In this document: positions 1 through 5,880 of the stretch, piece after piece
Layout of the letters: the number at the start of each line of letters is the position of its first letter
How positions within the stretch are numbered: the first letter of the stretch is position 1
Assembly (NCBI GenBank): GCA_964606325.1
Contig: CAZSGE010000051.1
Coordinates: 1 to 18,393 of the forward strand
Reading direction: 5' to 3'
DNA from: Berkiella sp964606325
GTDB lineage: Bacteria > Pseudomonadota > Gammaproteobacteria > Berkiellales > Berkiellaceae
Length of the DNA stretch: 18,393 nucleotides
Notes under the pieces: model-generated
Seen by the model: the letters and a program-made list of their open reading frames with translations, nothing else
What the model was told of the DNA's origin: nothing
Database searches by the model: none
Translations under genes and position numbers: made by a program

Positions 1-45
1 GGCCTCACTTACTTAAAGCATAAAGCAAGAAGCTGTACAAATATC

Positions 46-83
46 ACCTTAGTGATGAGATTGAGAGTGGTTAAGGTTTTTTT
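46..83 (+). terminator. Possible weak terminator of an upstream gene
   Basis: A 6-bp inverted repeat (ACCTTA at 46-51, TAAGGT at 72-77) is followed by a run of seven T (77-83). The loop is 20 nt, long for an intrinsic terminator, so this is weak. If real, it would end a plus-strand gene left of the window. No convincing coding sequence is visible in 1-119. Confidence 0.2.
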
Positions 84-85
84 CT

Positions 86-113
86 TTGAATTTAAACCAA
101 TTTGCGTTACACT
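86..113 (+). promoter_or_regulatory. Probable promoter of the bacteriocin-like peptide gene
   Basis: TTGAAT at 86-91 and TACACT at 108-113 are separated by 16 bp and resemble sigma-70 -35 and -10 elements. Transcription would start near 120, exactly where a GTGAG-N6-CTCAC palindrome (120-135) begins, and about 50 nt before the preferred start codon at 171. That leaves room for the ribosome-binding site GAAGGA at 155-160. Confidence 0.45.
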
Positions 114-119
114 TTATGA

Positions 120-135
120 GTGAGTGTGCGCTCAC
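120..135. promoter_or_regulatory. Putative TetR operator 1 (GTGAG-N6-CTCAC)
   Basis: GTGAGTGTGCGCTCAC is an imperfect 16-bp palindrome with identical 5-bp arms to the perfect palindrome at 472-487. It sits over the expected transcription start of the peptide gene. The two copies lie on either side of the peptide gene and just upstream of a TetR-family regulator gene, so the simplest reading is that the regulator binds both. This is inferred from arm identity and position only. Confidence 0.55.
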
Positions 136-170
136 GTTGGTTGTTCAAATTGTTGAAGGATGACAAGAAA

Positions 171-446
171 ATGTATGAGCTAAATAACAATGAAACTCAG
201 CGGGTGAGCGCAGGCATGGATAATCTTTCAACAAATGCAACCCTGTCAACGTTAAGTGGCACTGTGATTGGGGGTAGCTTGGGAACAGCAATTGCGCTTA
301 ATATGGCAATTCCCACGGCTAGTTTATTTCCAGTGTGGATAGCGGCGTGCACAGGAGCTGGTGGTGCTATAGGTACCCTAGTAGGGATTGCTTTTGCGAT
401 GGGAACGTTTACTAGCAACTGTGGCAACTGCCCAAATAAAAAATAA
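171..446 (+). CDS. Bacteriocin-like peptide with double-glycine-type leader
   Basis: This 91-residue peptide begins MYELNNNETQRVSAG, close to the class II bacteriocin/microcin leader pattern (ELN..E...VSGG) that C39-peptidase ABC exporters cleave; here the last two residues are Ala-Gly. The mature part of about 76 residues would be hydrophobic and glycine/alanine-rich, with small-residue stretches near 30-39 and 62-78 suggesting two packed membrane helices. It has Cys60, Cys84 and Cys87 and a CxxC-containing tail ending in Lys-Lys. The ATG at 171 is preferred over an in-frame GTG at 120 because GAAGGA lies 10 nt upstream of 171 and the leader then starts exactly as in known families. The 120 start would overlap the putative operator and transcription start. 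No exporter or immunity gene is visible in the window. A secreted antimicrobial or signalling peptide is inferred; a plain small glycine-zipper membrane protein is the alternative. Confidence 0.65.
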   Translation: MYELNNNETQRVSAGMDNLSTNATLSTLSGTVIGGSLGTAIALNMAIPTASLFPVWIAACTGAGGAIGTLVGIAFAMGTFTSNCGNCPNKK

Positions 447-461
447 ACTTCATAAAAACCC

Positions 462-490
462 TTGACAGTAAGTGAGTGATCACTCACAAT
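462..490 (+). promoter_or_regulatory. Promoter of the tetR gene, with operator in the spacer
   Basis: A perfect -35 hexamer TTGACA (462-467) is followed, after 17 bp, by CACAAT (485-490) as -10. The palindrome at 472-487 fills the spacer, so a bound repressor would block RNA polymerase. This is the classic arrangement for autoregulation by a TetR-family repressor. The coding start at 526 is about 30 nt downstream of the expected transcription start. Confidence 0.65.
472..487. promoter_or_regulatory. Putative TetR operator 2 (perfect 16-bp palindrome)
   Basis: GTGAGTGATCACTCAC is perfectly self-complementary. It lies between the -35 and -10 of the promoter serving the TetR-family gene at 526. 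Its arms match those of the palindrome at 120-135. Length and symmetry suit a homodimeric TetR-type regulator. That the neighbouring regulator is the one that binds is inferred. Confidence 0.7.
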
Positions 491-525
491 AGATGCCAAT
501 TTAATAAAGAAGAGAGTATGACTTT

Positions 526-1092
526 ATGAGAGATGGCAGCCTGACCCGCAAGAAATTAGAACGCTGTGCTTTAGCATTGTTTGTGGAAAAAGGAGTGAGT
601 GCCACCACTATCAAAGATATTGCTTATGCTGCAGAAGTGGCAGAGGGCACATTATATCGACACTATGAAAGTAAGGATGAGCTGGCTCAACATTTATTTA
701 CCAGCGCTTATGAAACTTTTACCCAAGAGATCAAAAAATTAGCACTTGCTAAGCCTACACTTGGGCAAAAAATTGATGCGATGGTCAGATTTTTTTGTGA
801 AAAATATGACGAAGATCCTATTCTGTTTAATTATCTTTTATTGGTACAACACACCCAAATTAAAGTTTCACACGGCAAAGATATCAATGCACATGAGAAC
901 ATGGTTACCATTTTCAACGATGCTATTAAAAAGAAAGAAATCGCAAAAAAAGATCCTAACCTCTATACTGATATTGTGTTGGGGATAGTTCTTCAAGCTG
1001 CATTAAGTCGGGTATACGGTCGGGTTTCTCGCTCAATGATACAAGACGCAGACGATTTAATCGAAGCCATTGCGGGTGCTTTAGGCTATTAA
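526..1092 (+). CDS. TetR/AcrR-family transcriptional regulator
   Basis: This 188-residue protein has the length and layout of the TetR family. The N-terminal DNA-binding domain covers about residues 7-55, with the helix-turn-helix near 28-47 (TTIKDIAYAAEVAEGTLYRHY followed by the typical SKDEL). The rest is a helical ligand-binding and dimerisation domain whose ligand cannot be predicted. The start ATG at 526 follows a purine-rich stretch (AAGAGAG) about 10 nt upstream. Its promoter carries a perfect palindrome between the -35 and -10, so autorepression is likely, and a second copy sits at the start of the peptide gene upstream. The next gene begins two bases after the stop codon, so the two are cotranscribed and probably translationally coupled. 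Family assignment is firm; target and inducer are inferred or unknown. Confidence 0.92.
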   Translation: MRDGSLTRKKLERCALALFVEKGVSATTIKDIAYAAEVAEGTLYRHYESKDELAQHLFTSAYETFTQEIKKLALAKPTLGQKIDAMVRFFCEKYDEDPILFNYLLLVQHTQIKVSHGKDINAHENMVTIFNDAIKKKEIAKKDPNLYTDIVLGIVLQAALSRVYGRVSRSMIQDADDLIEAIAGALGY

Positions 1093-1094
1093 GC

Positions 1095-1961
1095 ATGCTT
1101 AAACGCATCAAATATATTGTCTGGCCTACTTTGCTGATTGCGGCAAATGCTTTTGCCGCAGATTCGATTAATTATCAGGTAATTGAAAAAAATAACCATC
1201 AAATCCATTTGCTGGAATTTGATCCCACCGTTCATAAAATGATAAGTGTCCGTGCTGATGGCGATTTGCAAAAAAGTCCAGTGTCTGAAATCGTTAAAGA
1301 AAACGGAGCAATTGCAGGCATCAATGGTGGTTTTTTTCATCTTGATAAACAAGGTAGGGCGACACCTGCAGGTGCGCTGAAAATTAGAGATCAATGGCTT
1401 GGTTTTGCTAAAATCCCAAGAGGCGCTATTGGTTGGAATGAACTCAATTCTAAAGCTTTAGTAGACAGGATTGTTACTAAACGCGGAAAAAAACAAATTG
1501 TGGAAGTTATACCACAAATAGATAATTCTCAAACTTCTCAGAAAGTATGGCAAAATTTTTCCTATGTGGTGGGCGGGGTTGGACTTTTACTAAAAAATGG
1601 GCAAGCCATTGTGAATCATGCGAACGAAAAAGCGCTGGCTTCCTTTTGGCATGAGCGTCATGCGAGAACGGCGATTTGCATTAAAGATGCACATCATTGG
1701 ATGTTTGTCGTTAGCGCTCATACTAAAATACCCTACCGTGAGTACACTGATCAAATCTCAGAAGGATTAACGCTAAAAGAACTCACGCATTTTTTGCAAG
1801 AGCAGGGTTGTAAGGAAGCCATCAATTTAGATGGGGGCGGTTCCTCGACTTTGGTCTATGAAAATAAAGTGAGAAACACGCCCGCAGGTGATATGGACGA
1901 TATTTTTCATCTTTTTCATGAACGTCCTGTGCATGATGCCATTTTATTAATGCCAAAGTGA
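1095..1961 (+). CDS. Secreted phosphodiester glycosidase (NAGPA/DUF2233) family protein
   Basis: This 288-residue protein starts with a signal peptide (about 1-21, likely cleaved after AFA) and is expected to be exported. The remainder matches the phosphodiester glycosidase / NAGPA domain family (Pfam PF09992, often labelled exopolysaccharide biosynthesis). Conserved blocks are GINGGFF at 75-81, HARTAI at 189-194 and the signature INLDGGGSST at 243-252. The family includes the mammalian enzyme that uncovers mannose-6-phosphate by removing N-acetylglucosamine; bacterial members are thought to act on sugar phosphodiesters of the envelope or polysaccharides, mostly with unknown substrates. It follows tetR by two bases, lacks a clear ribosome-binding site of its own, and is therefore probably translated by coupling. 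Being in the regulator's operon, it is likely controlled by it. Family call is confident; substrate is unknown. Confidence 0.88.
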   Translation: MLKRIKYIVWPTLLIAANAFAADSINYQVIEKNNHQIHLLEFDPTVHKMISVRADGDLQKSPVSEIVKENGAIAGINGGFFHLDKQGRATPAGALKIRDQWLGFAKIPRGAIGWNELNSKALVDRIVTKRGKKQIVEVIPQIDNSQTSQKVWQNFSYVVGGVGLLLKNGQAIVNHANEKALASFWHERHARTAICIKDAHHWMFVVSAHTKIPYREYTDQISEGLTLKELTHFLQEQGCKEAINLDGGGSSTLVYENKVRNTPAGDMDDIFHLFHERPVHDAILLMPK

Positions 1962-2026
1962 TTAGTTTTACCGCTTGTCGCATTTAAAACTGATGTGAAT
2001 TTTACACAATATTTGACAGAGCAAAA

Positions 2027-2055
2027 CCTGCCTTGCCAAGCATAGCATAGGCAGG
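2027..2055 (-). terminator. Probable terminator of the minus-strand helical-protein gene
   Basis: CCTGCCT (2027-2033) and AGGCAGG (2049-2055) form a perfect 7-bp GC-rich stem with a 15-nt loop. Read on the minus strand the stem is followed by TTTTGC, a short T-tract, 16 bases beyond the stop of the gene at 2071-2652. The plus-strand gene ending at 1961 could also use the hairpin, but no T-run follows on that side. Confidence 0.5.
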
Positions 2056-2070
2056 AACCAGGCTGTTTGA

Positions 2071-2652
2071 TTATTTTTTTCCTTTAGAAGATAAAATTTT
2101 AAGATGCACACCAGAAGCTGCTGGAGTGCTCTGTTTAGCTCTAAAAGCCTTTTCATTGTCTAAATGTTGATTTTTTCCTTTTTGGTGATGATGAGTTAAA
2201 ACAGGAGCGCCATGTGGAACGGCCATAGAAAAGATACTTTTAAAAGTGCTTCCGAGCGATTTAAAAGCTTCGACAATCGCATCTTTTAAAGCAACAAGCG
2301 CGGTTTTTAATTCTTTAGCCAATCTGCTGGCCTGTTTCAACACTCTGTTAATTTTATATTCAACTGCATCTCCCGCCTTCTTTAAGTCTCTGAGCGCTTT
2401 TTCATCTGCTGTAGGCTCATCGATAAGATCTTTAGCGATTTCCTTCACATCTTTAGCCGCGGCTTTAGCTTGATAAACTAAATCATCCCAAGCATCATCA
2501 ACTTTTTCTGCCACTTTCTTTACTTTGGCATGCGCTTGTTGAATAGGCGTGTTCTTTTTCTTAAAACGTTTTAACATAGCCACGAATTCATCTAGCGCAT
2601 CATTGACGTCATCGAGTAAATCATTATCTTTATCAAGCTTATGTTTAGGCAT
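2071..2652 (-). CDS. Lysine-rich, highly helical hypothetical protein
   Basis: I do not recognise a family. The preferred start gives 193 residues. Residues about 8-145 are almost entirely amphipathic helix, rich in Lys, Asp, Glu and Ala (for example AKAAAKDVKEIAKDLIDE and NRVLKQASRLAKELKTALVALKDA), as in coiled-coil or lipid/granule-associated proteins such as phasins. There is no signal peptide or clear membrane span. The C-terminal 50 residues are basic and low in predicted structure, with HHH near 155 and SSKGKK at the end. The ATG at 2652 is chosen because AGGAG (minus strand, 2662-2658) lies at ideal spacing; an in-frame ATG at 2691 has no ribosome-binding site. It is transcribed alone, opposite to its neighbours. 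A structural, DNA-binding or secreted effector role is possible; none is shown. Confidence 0.75.
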   Translation of the reverse strand: MPKHKLDKDNDLLDDVNDALDEFVAMLKRFKKKNTPIQQAHAKVKKVAEKVDDAWDDLVYQAKAAAKDVKEIAKDLIDEPTADEKALRDLKKAGDAVEYKINRVLKQASRLAKELKTALVALKDAIVEAFKSLGSTFKSIFSMAVPHGAPVLTHHHQKGKNQHLDNEKAFRAKQSTPAASGVHLKILSSKGKK

Positions 2653-2693
2653 AAATACTCCTGTTTGATAATAATATCTATCTACAGCCATAA

Positions 2694-2870
2694 GACACCC
2701 TTGGCTTGGTAGAGGTTCCTTTCATTTATAAAGACAAGTTTGCTGCTATGTCAGGAGCTTTTTGGATAGCTGGTGTTCTGATTAAGTTGCCGTATCTAGA
2801 TAAGCTAATTGTTAGACAGTTGTCCGAGCGTAACTTGATGTCTATGATTAACAAAATATCTCATCAATAA
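2694..2870 (+). pseudogene. Possible C-terminal remnant of a lost protein-coding gene
   Basis: A frame open for 58 codons runs from an in-frame stop at 2691-2693 to TAA at 2868-2870. Its translation looks protein-like (for example LGLVEVPFIYKDKF, then WIAGVLIKLPYLDKLIV and QLSERNLMSMINKIS). The only in-frame ATG before the hydrophobic stretch (2748) has no ribosome-binding site. The left edge abuts the start of the unrelated minus-strand gene. I read it as the tail of a gene whose front was replaced, lying just upstream of the epimerase gene. I cannot name the family. A chance open frame is the alternative. Confidence 0.35.
2820..2848 (+). promoter_or_regulatory. Probable promoter of the epimerase gene, inside the gene remnant
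   Basis: TTGTCC (2820-2825) and TATGAT (2843-2848) are spaced by 17 bp. Transcription would start near 2855, about 23 nt before the ATG at 2878. The promoter lies within the open frame that appears to be a gene remnant. Confidence 0.45.
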
Positions 2871-2877
2871 GAAAAAC

Positions 2878-3780
2878 ATGCGCATATTAATCACAGGGGC
2901 GACCGGTTTTATTGGCAGAATGTTATGTTCAAGCTTTAAAGCCAAAGGTGATGAGCTTTGCATTCTGACTCGCAAGACTCGCTTGGCAAAACAGCGCTTA
3001 CCTTTAAAGGGGCTTCGTTTTATTCAAAGCTTAGAAGAAATCCAAAACGATGAATATTTTGATGTGGTGATTAATATGGCTGGCGCACCTATTAGTAAAC
3101 GTTGGACTAATGCCTATAAGAAAACTATTTTACAAAGCAGGCTAGGTTTAACAAAAGCGTTGGTAGGATTATTTTCTCGCCTTGTACATAAACCAAGCGT
3201 ATTTATCAGCGGATCGGCGATTGGTTATTATGGGCCTCAAGAGGGGCAGCCACTTAATGAGGAATCAGGTTTCACATCGAGTTTTAGTCATGATCTTTGC
3301 GCTGCTTGGGAGTCTGAAGCACTAAAAGCACCAGCTGGCATACGGGTATGTTTATTACGTACAGGCATCGTCCTTGGTGCCAACGGTGGGGCACTTGCAC
3401 AAATGCGTTTACCCTTTTTGCTAGGACTTGGAGGCCCATTTGGTGATGGCAAGCAATGGATGTCTTGGATCCATATGGTTGATATGGTCAGGTTGGTACA
3501 TTTTTGTATAGAAAATCAAGCAATCTCAGGACCAATAAATGCTACTGCACCATTGCCAGTGATAAATCGGGATTTTGTTAAAACCTATGCAAAAGTGTTG
3601 CGTCGACCTTGTATTTTGACAACCCCTGCTTGGGTTTTAGAGCTTGTCTATGGTCAAATGGCGTTAGAGCTTTTATTGACTGGTCAGAAAGTATTACCCG
3701 AGAAATTGACTACAGCGGGCTTTAGTTTTATTTACCCATCCTTAGAAATTGCCCTTATAGCGATTAATCAAGAACACTAA
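2878..3780 (+). CDS. TIGR01777-family NAD-dependent epimerase/dehydratase (YfcH-like)
   Basis: This 300-residue protein is a full-length member of the TIGR01777 branch of the extended short-chain dehydrogenase superfamily (E. coli YfcH, eukaryotic SDR39U1), sometimes mislabelled as a SulA homologue. Visible blocks are the Rossmann nucleotide-binding loop GATGFIG at 7-13, NMAGAPI at 66-72, SGSAIGYYG at 111-119, LRTGIVLG at 160-167, and SWIHMVD at 196-202. The C-terminal portion (about 250-297) corresponds to DUF1731, with the family's VLPEKLTTAGF pattern. It should bind NAD(P) in the cytoplasm; the substrate is not known for the family. Start is the ATG at 2878, with only a weak ribosome-binding site (AAGAAA). 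It is apparently a single-gene unit with a promoter at 2820-2848. Nothing in it looks broken. Confidence 0.93.
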   Translation: MRILITGATGFIGRMLCSSFKAKGDELCILTRKTRLAKQRLPLKGLRFIQSLEEIQNDEYFDVVINMAGAPISKRWTNAYKKTILQSRLGLTKALVGLFSRLVHKPSVFISGSAIGYYGPQEGQPLNEESGFTSSFSHDLCAAWESEALKAPAGIRVCLLRTGIVLGANGGALAQMRLPFLLGLGGPFGDGKQWMSWIHMVDMVRLVHFCIENQAISGPINATAPLPVINRDFVKTYAKVLRRPCILTTPAWVLELVYGQMALELLLTGQKVLPEKLTTAGFSFIYPSLEIALIAINQEH

Positions 3781-3797
3781 ATGTTGATTTTCCTCTC

Positions 3798-3827
3798 TAA
3801 ACAGGTAAGATAGTTAGCACATATAAT
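3798..3827 (+). promoter_or_regulatory. Probable promoter of the OTU-like protease gene
   Basis: A perfect -10 TATAAT (3822-3827) is preceded, 18 bp upstream, by TAAACA (3798-3803), which keeps four of six -35 consensus bases. Transcription would start near 3834, giving a leader of about 60 nt before the ATG at 3893. I found no convincing two-component regulator box in it. Confidence 0.5.
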
Positions 3828-3892
3828 TTAGGCGCCACATAACAAATATAAGTTAAATAACTTGTTTGCTGCCGCATTTCTGAGGATTCAAT

Positions 3893-5734
3893 ATGCTTCA
3901 AATGAACACACTAGGTGATGGTAATTGCCTTTACAACAGTGAAGCCATTTGGTTAATACTTGCTTATCAACAAAAATCACTTTCTGCTTTATTAAAGAAA
4001 AATACCCTTCATTTTGCGAATTTGATGTTGATACTTGGGCAGCAAAATCCAACGTTAGGTTTGCCAAAAGCGTTAGACCAGCTTAATACGATACAAGCAC
4101 TGGAAAAAGCATTTGATAGTTTTATTGCACATATTACCATAAATGAGCGCTTGGATTTCGTCAGACTTCAAAAACTATTGGCTAAAGCATTGCGCTCTTT
4201 TGTGGTTGACGTTATTAAAAACGACCCCATTATAAAAGCGGCAGCGATTGCCGATCTTTCAGCCTATATTGATGGCATATGTGAATCCTCTGATGAAATT
4301 AATTCAACGAAAGATGAGATCTGTGCACTAAGAATAGAGCTCAGTAATCACTTAGAAGTTTTTCATCTGCAGCCACAACCGCAAGCTCCCAAAAAATTGC
4401 CTCTTTTGAAAGCTTTTGTTGCTAATGAATTTGAACAATTTATCGATAATAAGATAGCTGAGTCAAAAGAGAAAAAGGCAAAAATAACAGATTTTGTCAA
4501 AAGCGAACTAAAAAAAGTTGTTAAACAGAGTATTCAAGGTTCAAAGAAAAGAGCCCTAAAGACTTTAAGTGAAGATGTTCAGGCAGCATTAATGGCGCAT
4601 CTTGGCGCAGTGATTGCTGACGATATTGAAGATGGCCCTGTTAGCAATTTTAGTGCTCATTTTGAAGGCATGAAGGATATTCAAAATGCGATGAAAGCAA
4701 TTTTGGATAAACCAGATATGTCGCTTGAGCAAAAAAAACAGGCTATTAAACAATGGTTCTTTGAAAATCAAGCAATAGGTTTAAAGCTATATCTCAATGA
4801 TAAAGATGGGATTGCAAAAAACGGTGTACATGCGGGTGAGTTTGAACAAAAAGTGATGTCGCAGGCTTTTGGTCATATTATAAAAGTGAGATGTTTAGAC
4901 TATTTGGATGACCATAACACGAGAATAGTGAATGGTTTTAAAACTGGCGCTCAAGCCAAAAAATACCCCAAAAACTCGCTGGTATTTGATATGGAAAAGC
5001 TTCCGGGGCACTGGTCAGCTTTGTTACCAAAAACCGCTGCCAACGAAAAATTATTAGCGGATAATGCTGCGCAAAGATTGAAGTATGCTCAAGAAAAACG
5101 AAAGAAAGAATCTCAAGCACATCAAGATGATATTCTAAAAGAATTTGGCTCTTATGCAAAACATCATAAGTCAGTATTTCCTGAGGACTCACTAAGTGTT
5201 TATTGTAGTTTAATGTCAATTTCTGAAAGTGAATATCATGCCGTAAGCTCAAATTTAAATGAAGCTCCAAAAGCAGATACGCAAAGGCACATTGATGTGC
5301 AAGACTCCTCACAACGAGATTGGACAAACTATGCCATGCTGATGGTATCAATCACAGGCTTTGTTGCGATTATTTCAAGCGGAGTAATATGGCCGCTCAT
5401 TGCGCCTTTATTAGCAAAATTGTTTGCACAAACACTGACCAATACAGGCTTGTTTACGCTAACGAAGTTTGGTGCAATCACATTATTTAGTGGATTAGTT
5501 GGATATGTTGTTACTGAAAAATTGCACTTAGACAGTGAAGAGATGAATCAAGCATTGCCGCAGGGAACGATGCAAAGACCATTGGAAGAGTCTTATTTTC
5601 CTCGCTCAATCTTGTCGCTGTTTAACTCAACTAAAGCACAGGATGAAATAGACAAAACTCAGGGTAAGAAAGTCGATTCAAAGTCTGATTTGCAAACAGC
5701 AGCTCCATCGAAGTTGGCTCAAAATTCACCATAA
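3893..5734 (+). CDS. OTU-like cysteine protease, membrane-anchored, effector-like
   Basis: This 613-residue protein begins with LGDGNCLYNSEAIW, the D-G-N-C box of ovarian-tumour (OTU) deubiquitinases: Asp9 and the likely nucleophile Cys12. A matching catalytic His lies at 373 in FDMEKLPGHWSALLP, the expected strand-plus-His context. About 360 mostly helical residues (50-300) separate the two, much more than in eukaryotic OTUs. This recalls Legionella OTU effectors (LotA, LotB/Ceg23, LotC), which carry an inserted helical lobe and, in several cases, an N-terminal catalytic Cys. Residues 385-470 are charged. Two hydrophobic segments (about 480-510 and 518-541) form a probable membrane hairpin, followed by a polar tail. 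There is no Sec signal peptide. The start is supported by GAGGA six bases upstream; Met4 is a less likely alternative. It is a single gene between a promoter and a strong terminator. Deubiquitinase activity on host substrates after type IV secretion is inferred. Confidence 0.75.
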   Translation: MLQMNTLGDGNCLYNSEAIWLILAYQQKSLSALLKKNTLHFANLMLILGQQNPTLGLPKALDQLNTIQALEKAFDSFIAHITINERLDFVRLQKLLAKALRSFVVDVIKNDPIIKAAAIADLSAYIDGICESSDEINSTKDEICALRIELSNHLEVFHLQPQPQAPKKLPLLKAFVANEFEQFIDNKIAESKEKKAKITDFVKSELKKVVKQSIQGSKKRALKTLSEDVQAALMAHLGAVIADDIEDGPVSNFSAHFEGMKDIQNAMKAILDKPDMSLEQKKQAIKQWFFENQAIGLKLYLNDKDGIAKNGVHAGEFEQKVMSQAFGHIIKVRCLDYLDDHNTRIVNGFKTGAQAKKYPKNSLVFDMEKLPGHWSALLPKTAANEKLLADNAAQRLKYAQEKRKKESQAHQDDILKEFGSYAKHHKSVFPEDSLSVYCSLMSISESEYHAVSSNLNEAPKADTQRHIDVQDSSQRDWTNYAMLMVSITGFVAIISSGVIWPLIAPLLAKLFAQTLTNTGLFTLTKFGAITLFSGLVGYVVTEKLHLDSEEMNQALPQGTMQRPLEESYFPRSILSLFNSTKAQDEIDKTQGKKVDSKSDLQTAAPSKLAQNSP

Positions 5735-5774
5735 GTTAATAGCTAAACTTATATATCTTCTGCTACACTCATCC

Positions 5775-5806
5775 AAAGGTATGGCTAGTTCATACCTTTT
5801 CTTTTT
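5775..5806 (+). terminator. Intrinsic terminator after the OTU-like gene
   Basis: A perfect 9-bp stem (AAAGGTATG at 5775-5783, CATACCTTT at 5791-5799) with a 7-nt loop is followed by TCTTTTT. It lies 40 bases after the stop of the OTU-like gene and separates it from the next operon. Confidence 0.9.
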
Positions 5807-5880
5807 GCTCTTGAGGTTAATCAAATTCAGGCGATCCTAGGCGTTTATCATCTGATATAGAAGACAAAGGAGAACAGGTT

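Noticed and set aside
1..123. Open frame from the left edge to TGA at 121 as the tail of an upstream gene
   Set aside because: Its 40-residue translation looks unlike a protein and it runs through the predicted promoter at 86-113; nothing supports it as coding.
120..446. Longer version of the peptide gene starting with GTG at 120 (108 residues)
   Set aside because: The GTG lies in the putative operator and at the expected transcription start, has no ribosome-binding site, and would hide the bacteriocin-type leader. The ATG at 171 has GAAGGA upstream.
526..1092. TetR gene as a local drug-efflux regulator of the EmrE-like gene
   Set aside because: The SMR gene is more than 15 kb away in another operon, and no GTGAG-N6-CTCAC site was seen near it.
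2653..2691. Thirteen-residue N-terminal extension of the helical-protein gene (ATG at 2691)
   Set aside because: No ribosome-binding site upstream of 2691, whereas AGGAG precedes the ATG at 2652 at ideal spacing.
2878..3780. Naming the TIGR01777 epimerase a SulA cell-division inhibitor
   Set aside because: That label is a known annotation error; the sequence is a Rossmann-fold dehydrogenase/epimerase with no relation to SOS SulA.
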